From Sphingomonas sp. S-NIH.Pt15_0812 (lineage in GTDB: Bacteria; Pseudomonadota; Alphaproteobacteria; Sphingomonadales; Sphingomonadaceae): a stretch of DNA of 24,834 bases. Below, piece after piece: positions 24,694 through 24,834 of this stretch. Each line of letters starts with the position of its first letter. The stretch's first letter is position 1. The DNA lies in NCBI RefSeq assembly GCF_003951315.1, contig NZ_QLJH01000041.1, positions 1 to 24,834 of the forward strand. Direction: 5' to 3'. The notes under the pieces were generated by a model that saw nothing but the letters and a program-made list of their open reading frames with translations, did not search any database and was not told the origin of the DNA. Both the position numbers and the translations under genes were made by a program.

Positions 24694-24834
24694 TGAGCTG
24701 CCCCCCCCTGAGTGGTCCATCGACTATGACAGTCTGGACCAAGGAAGGGACGACGAATGCCTGCCAAGAAGCACAAGCCCGAGGAAATCATCGGGAAGCT
24801 GCGCGAGGTTGAGATCATGCTGGGTCAGGGCGGC
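24694..24834 (+). mobile_element. IS3-family insertion sequence, left end (cut by window edge)
   Basis: The left end is placed at TGAGCTGCCCCCCCC (24694 on), which has the TG start and C-run of IS3-family terminal repeats. About 60 bases later comes orfA. The insertion stops the winged-helix reading frame. The right end, orfB and target duplication lie beyond the window. Confidence 0.65.
24757..24834 (+). CDS. IS3-family transposase OrfA (partial)
   Basis: First 26 codons only, from ATG 24757 with AGGAAGGGA upstream. MPAKKHKPEEIIGKLREVEI is a well-known N-terminus of IS3-family OrfA, the helix-turn-helix protein that binds the element ends and normally is joined to the OrfB integrase by -1 frameshifting. 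Cut by the window end. Confidence 0.85.
   Translation, partial: MPAKKHKPEEIIGKLREVEIMLGQGG

Noticed and set aside
1..24834. tRNA, rRNA, riboswitch or CRISPR array
   Set aside because: No cloverleaf-like sequence, rRNA segment or regularly spaced direct repeats were found by reading the gaps; a covariance-model scan would be needed to be sure.

Overview
The window looks like a piece of a high-GC alphaproteobacterial genome, most probably a sphingomonad. The reasons are the small-gene complement (SWIB-domain protein, MucR-type regulator, HU, bS21, DUF6438 and I78 lipoproteins, host-attachment-like protein), frequent GTG starts, and a winged-helix fragment at the right edge of a type I associate with sphingomonads. 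No rRNA, tRNA or CRISPR array was seen.

Left part (1-11.1 kb) is accessory DNA that reads like a defence island made of three unrelated modules. (A) A DUF2971 gene (225-1229, minus) is divergent from an operon of a nitrilase-fold protein with an intact Glu-Lys-Cys triad (1397-2737) and an 889-aa all-helical, TPR-like protein (2730-5399), joined by an 8-nt ATGCCTGA overlap. No reverse transcriptase is present, although nitrilase domains in defence genes are best known next to reverse transcriptases. (B) A GTG-started 350-aa protein of unknown function (5850-6902) overlaps by one base a small HicA-like protein (6902-7186). (C) A lower-GC gene (7861-10994) encodes a calcineurin-like metallophosphoesterase fused to a STAND-like NTPase. 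It is split by a one-base frameshift near 8064 that separates metal motifs I-II from motifs III-V. Module C is bracketed by two near-identical perfect palindromes (7669-7696 and 11043-11068), and a decayed third copy lies at 12084-12110.

Middle part (11.2-19.0 kb) holds many small genes: secreted or lipoprotein hypotheticals, a SWIB-domain protein, a small membrane protein, a MucR/Ros homologue without the zinc-binding Cys, a translationally coupled pair of an I78 peptidase-inhibitor lipoprotein and a second lipoprotein, a 47-residue Pro/Asp-rich protein, a host-attachment (baeRF-like) protein, an HNH-type protein, a DEDDh 3'-5' exonuclease whose N-terminus is out of frame (apparently through loss of one copy of a 7-bp direct repeat), HU and bS21.

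Right part (19.3-24.5 kb) is a sensory and cyclic-di-GMP cluster: a stand-alone GAF protein, a small unknown antisense-oriented gene, a GAF-PAS-GGDEF protein and a GAF-PAS-PAS-GGDEF-EAL protein. At the right edge an IS3-family element (from about 24694, orfA cut by the window end) interrupts a winged-helix gene. The best leads are the nitrilase/helical operon with its DUF2971 neighbour, the HicA-like two-gene module, and the palindrome-bracketed phosphoesterase-STAND gene.
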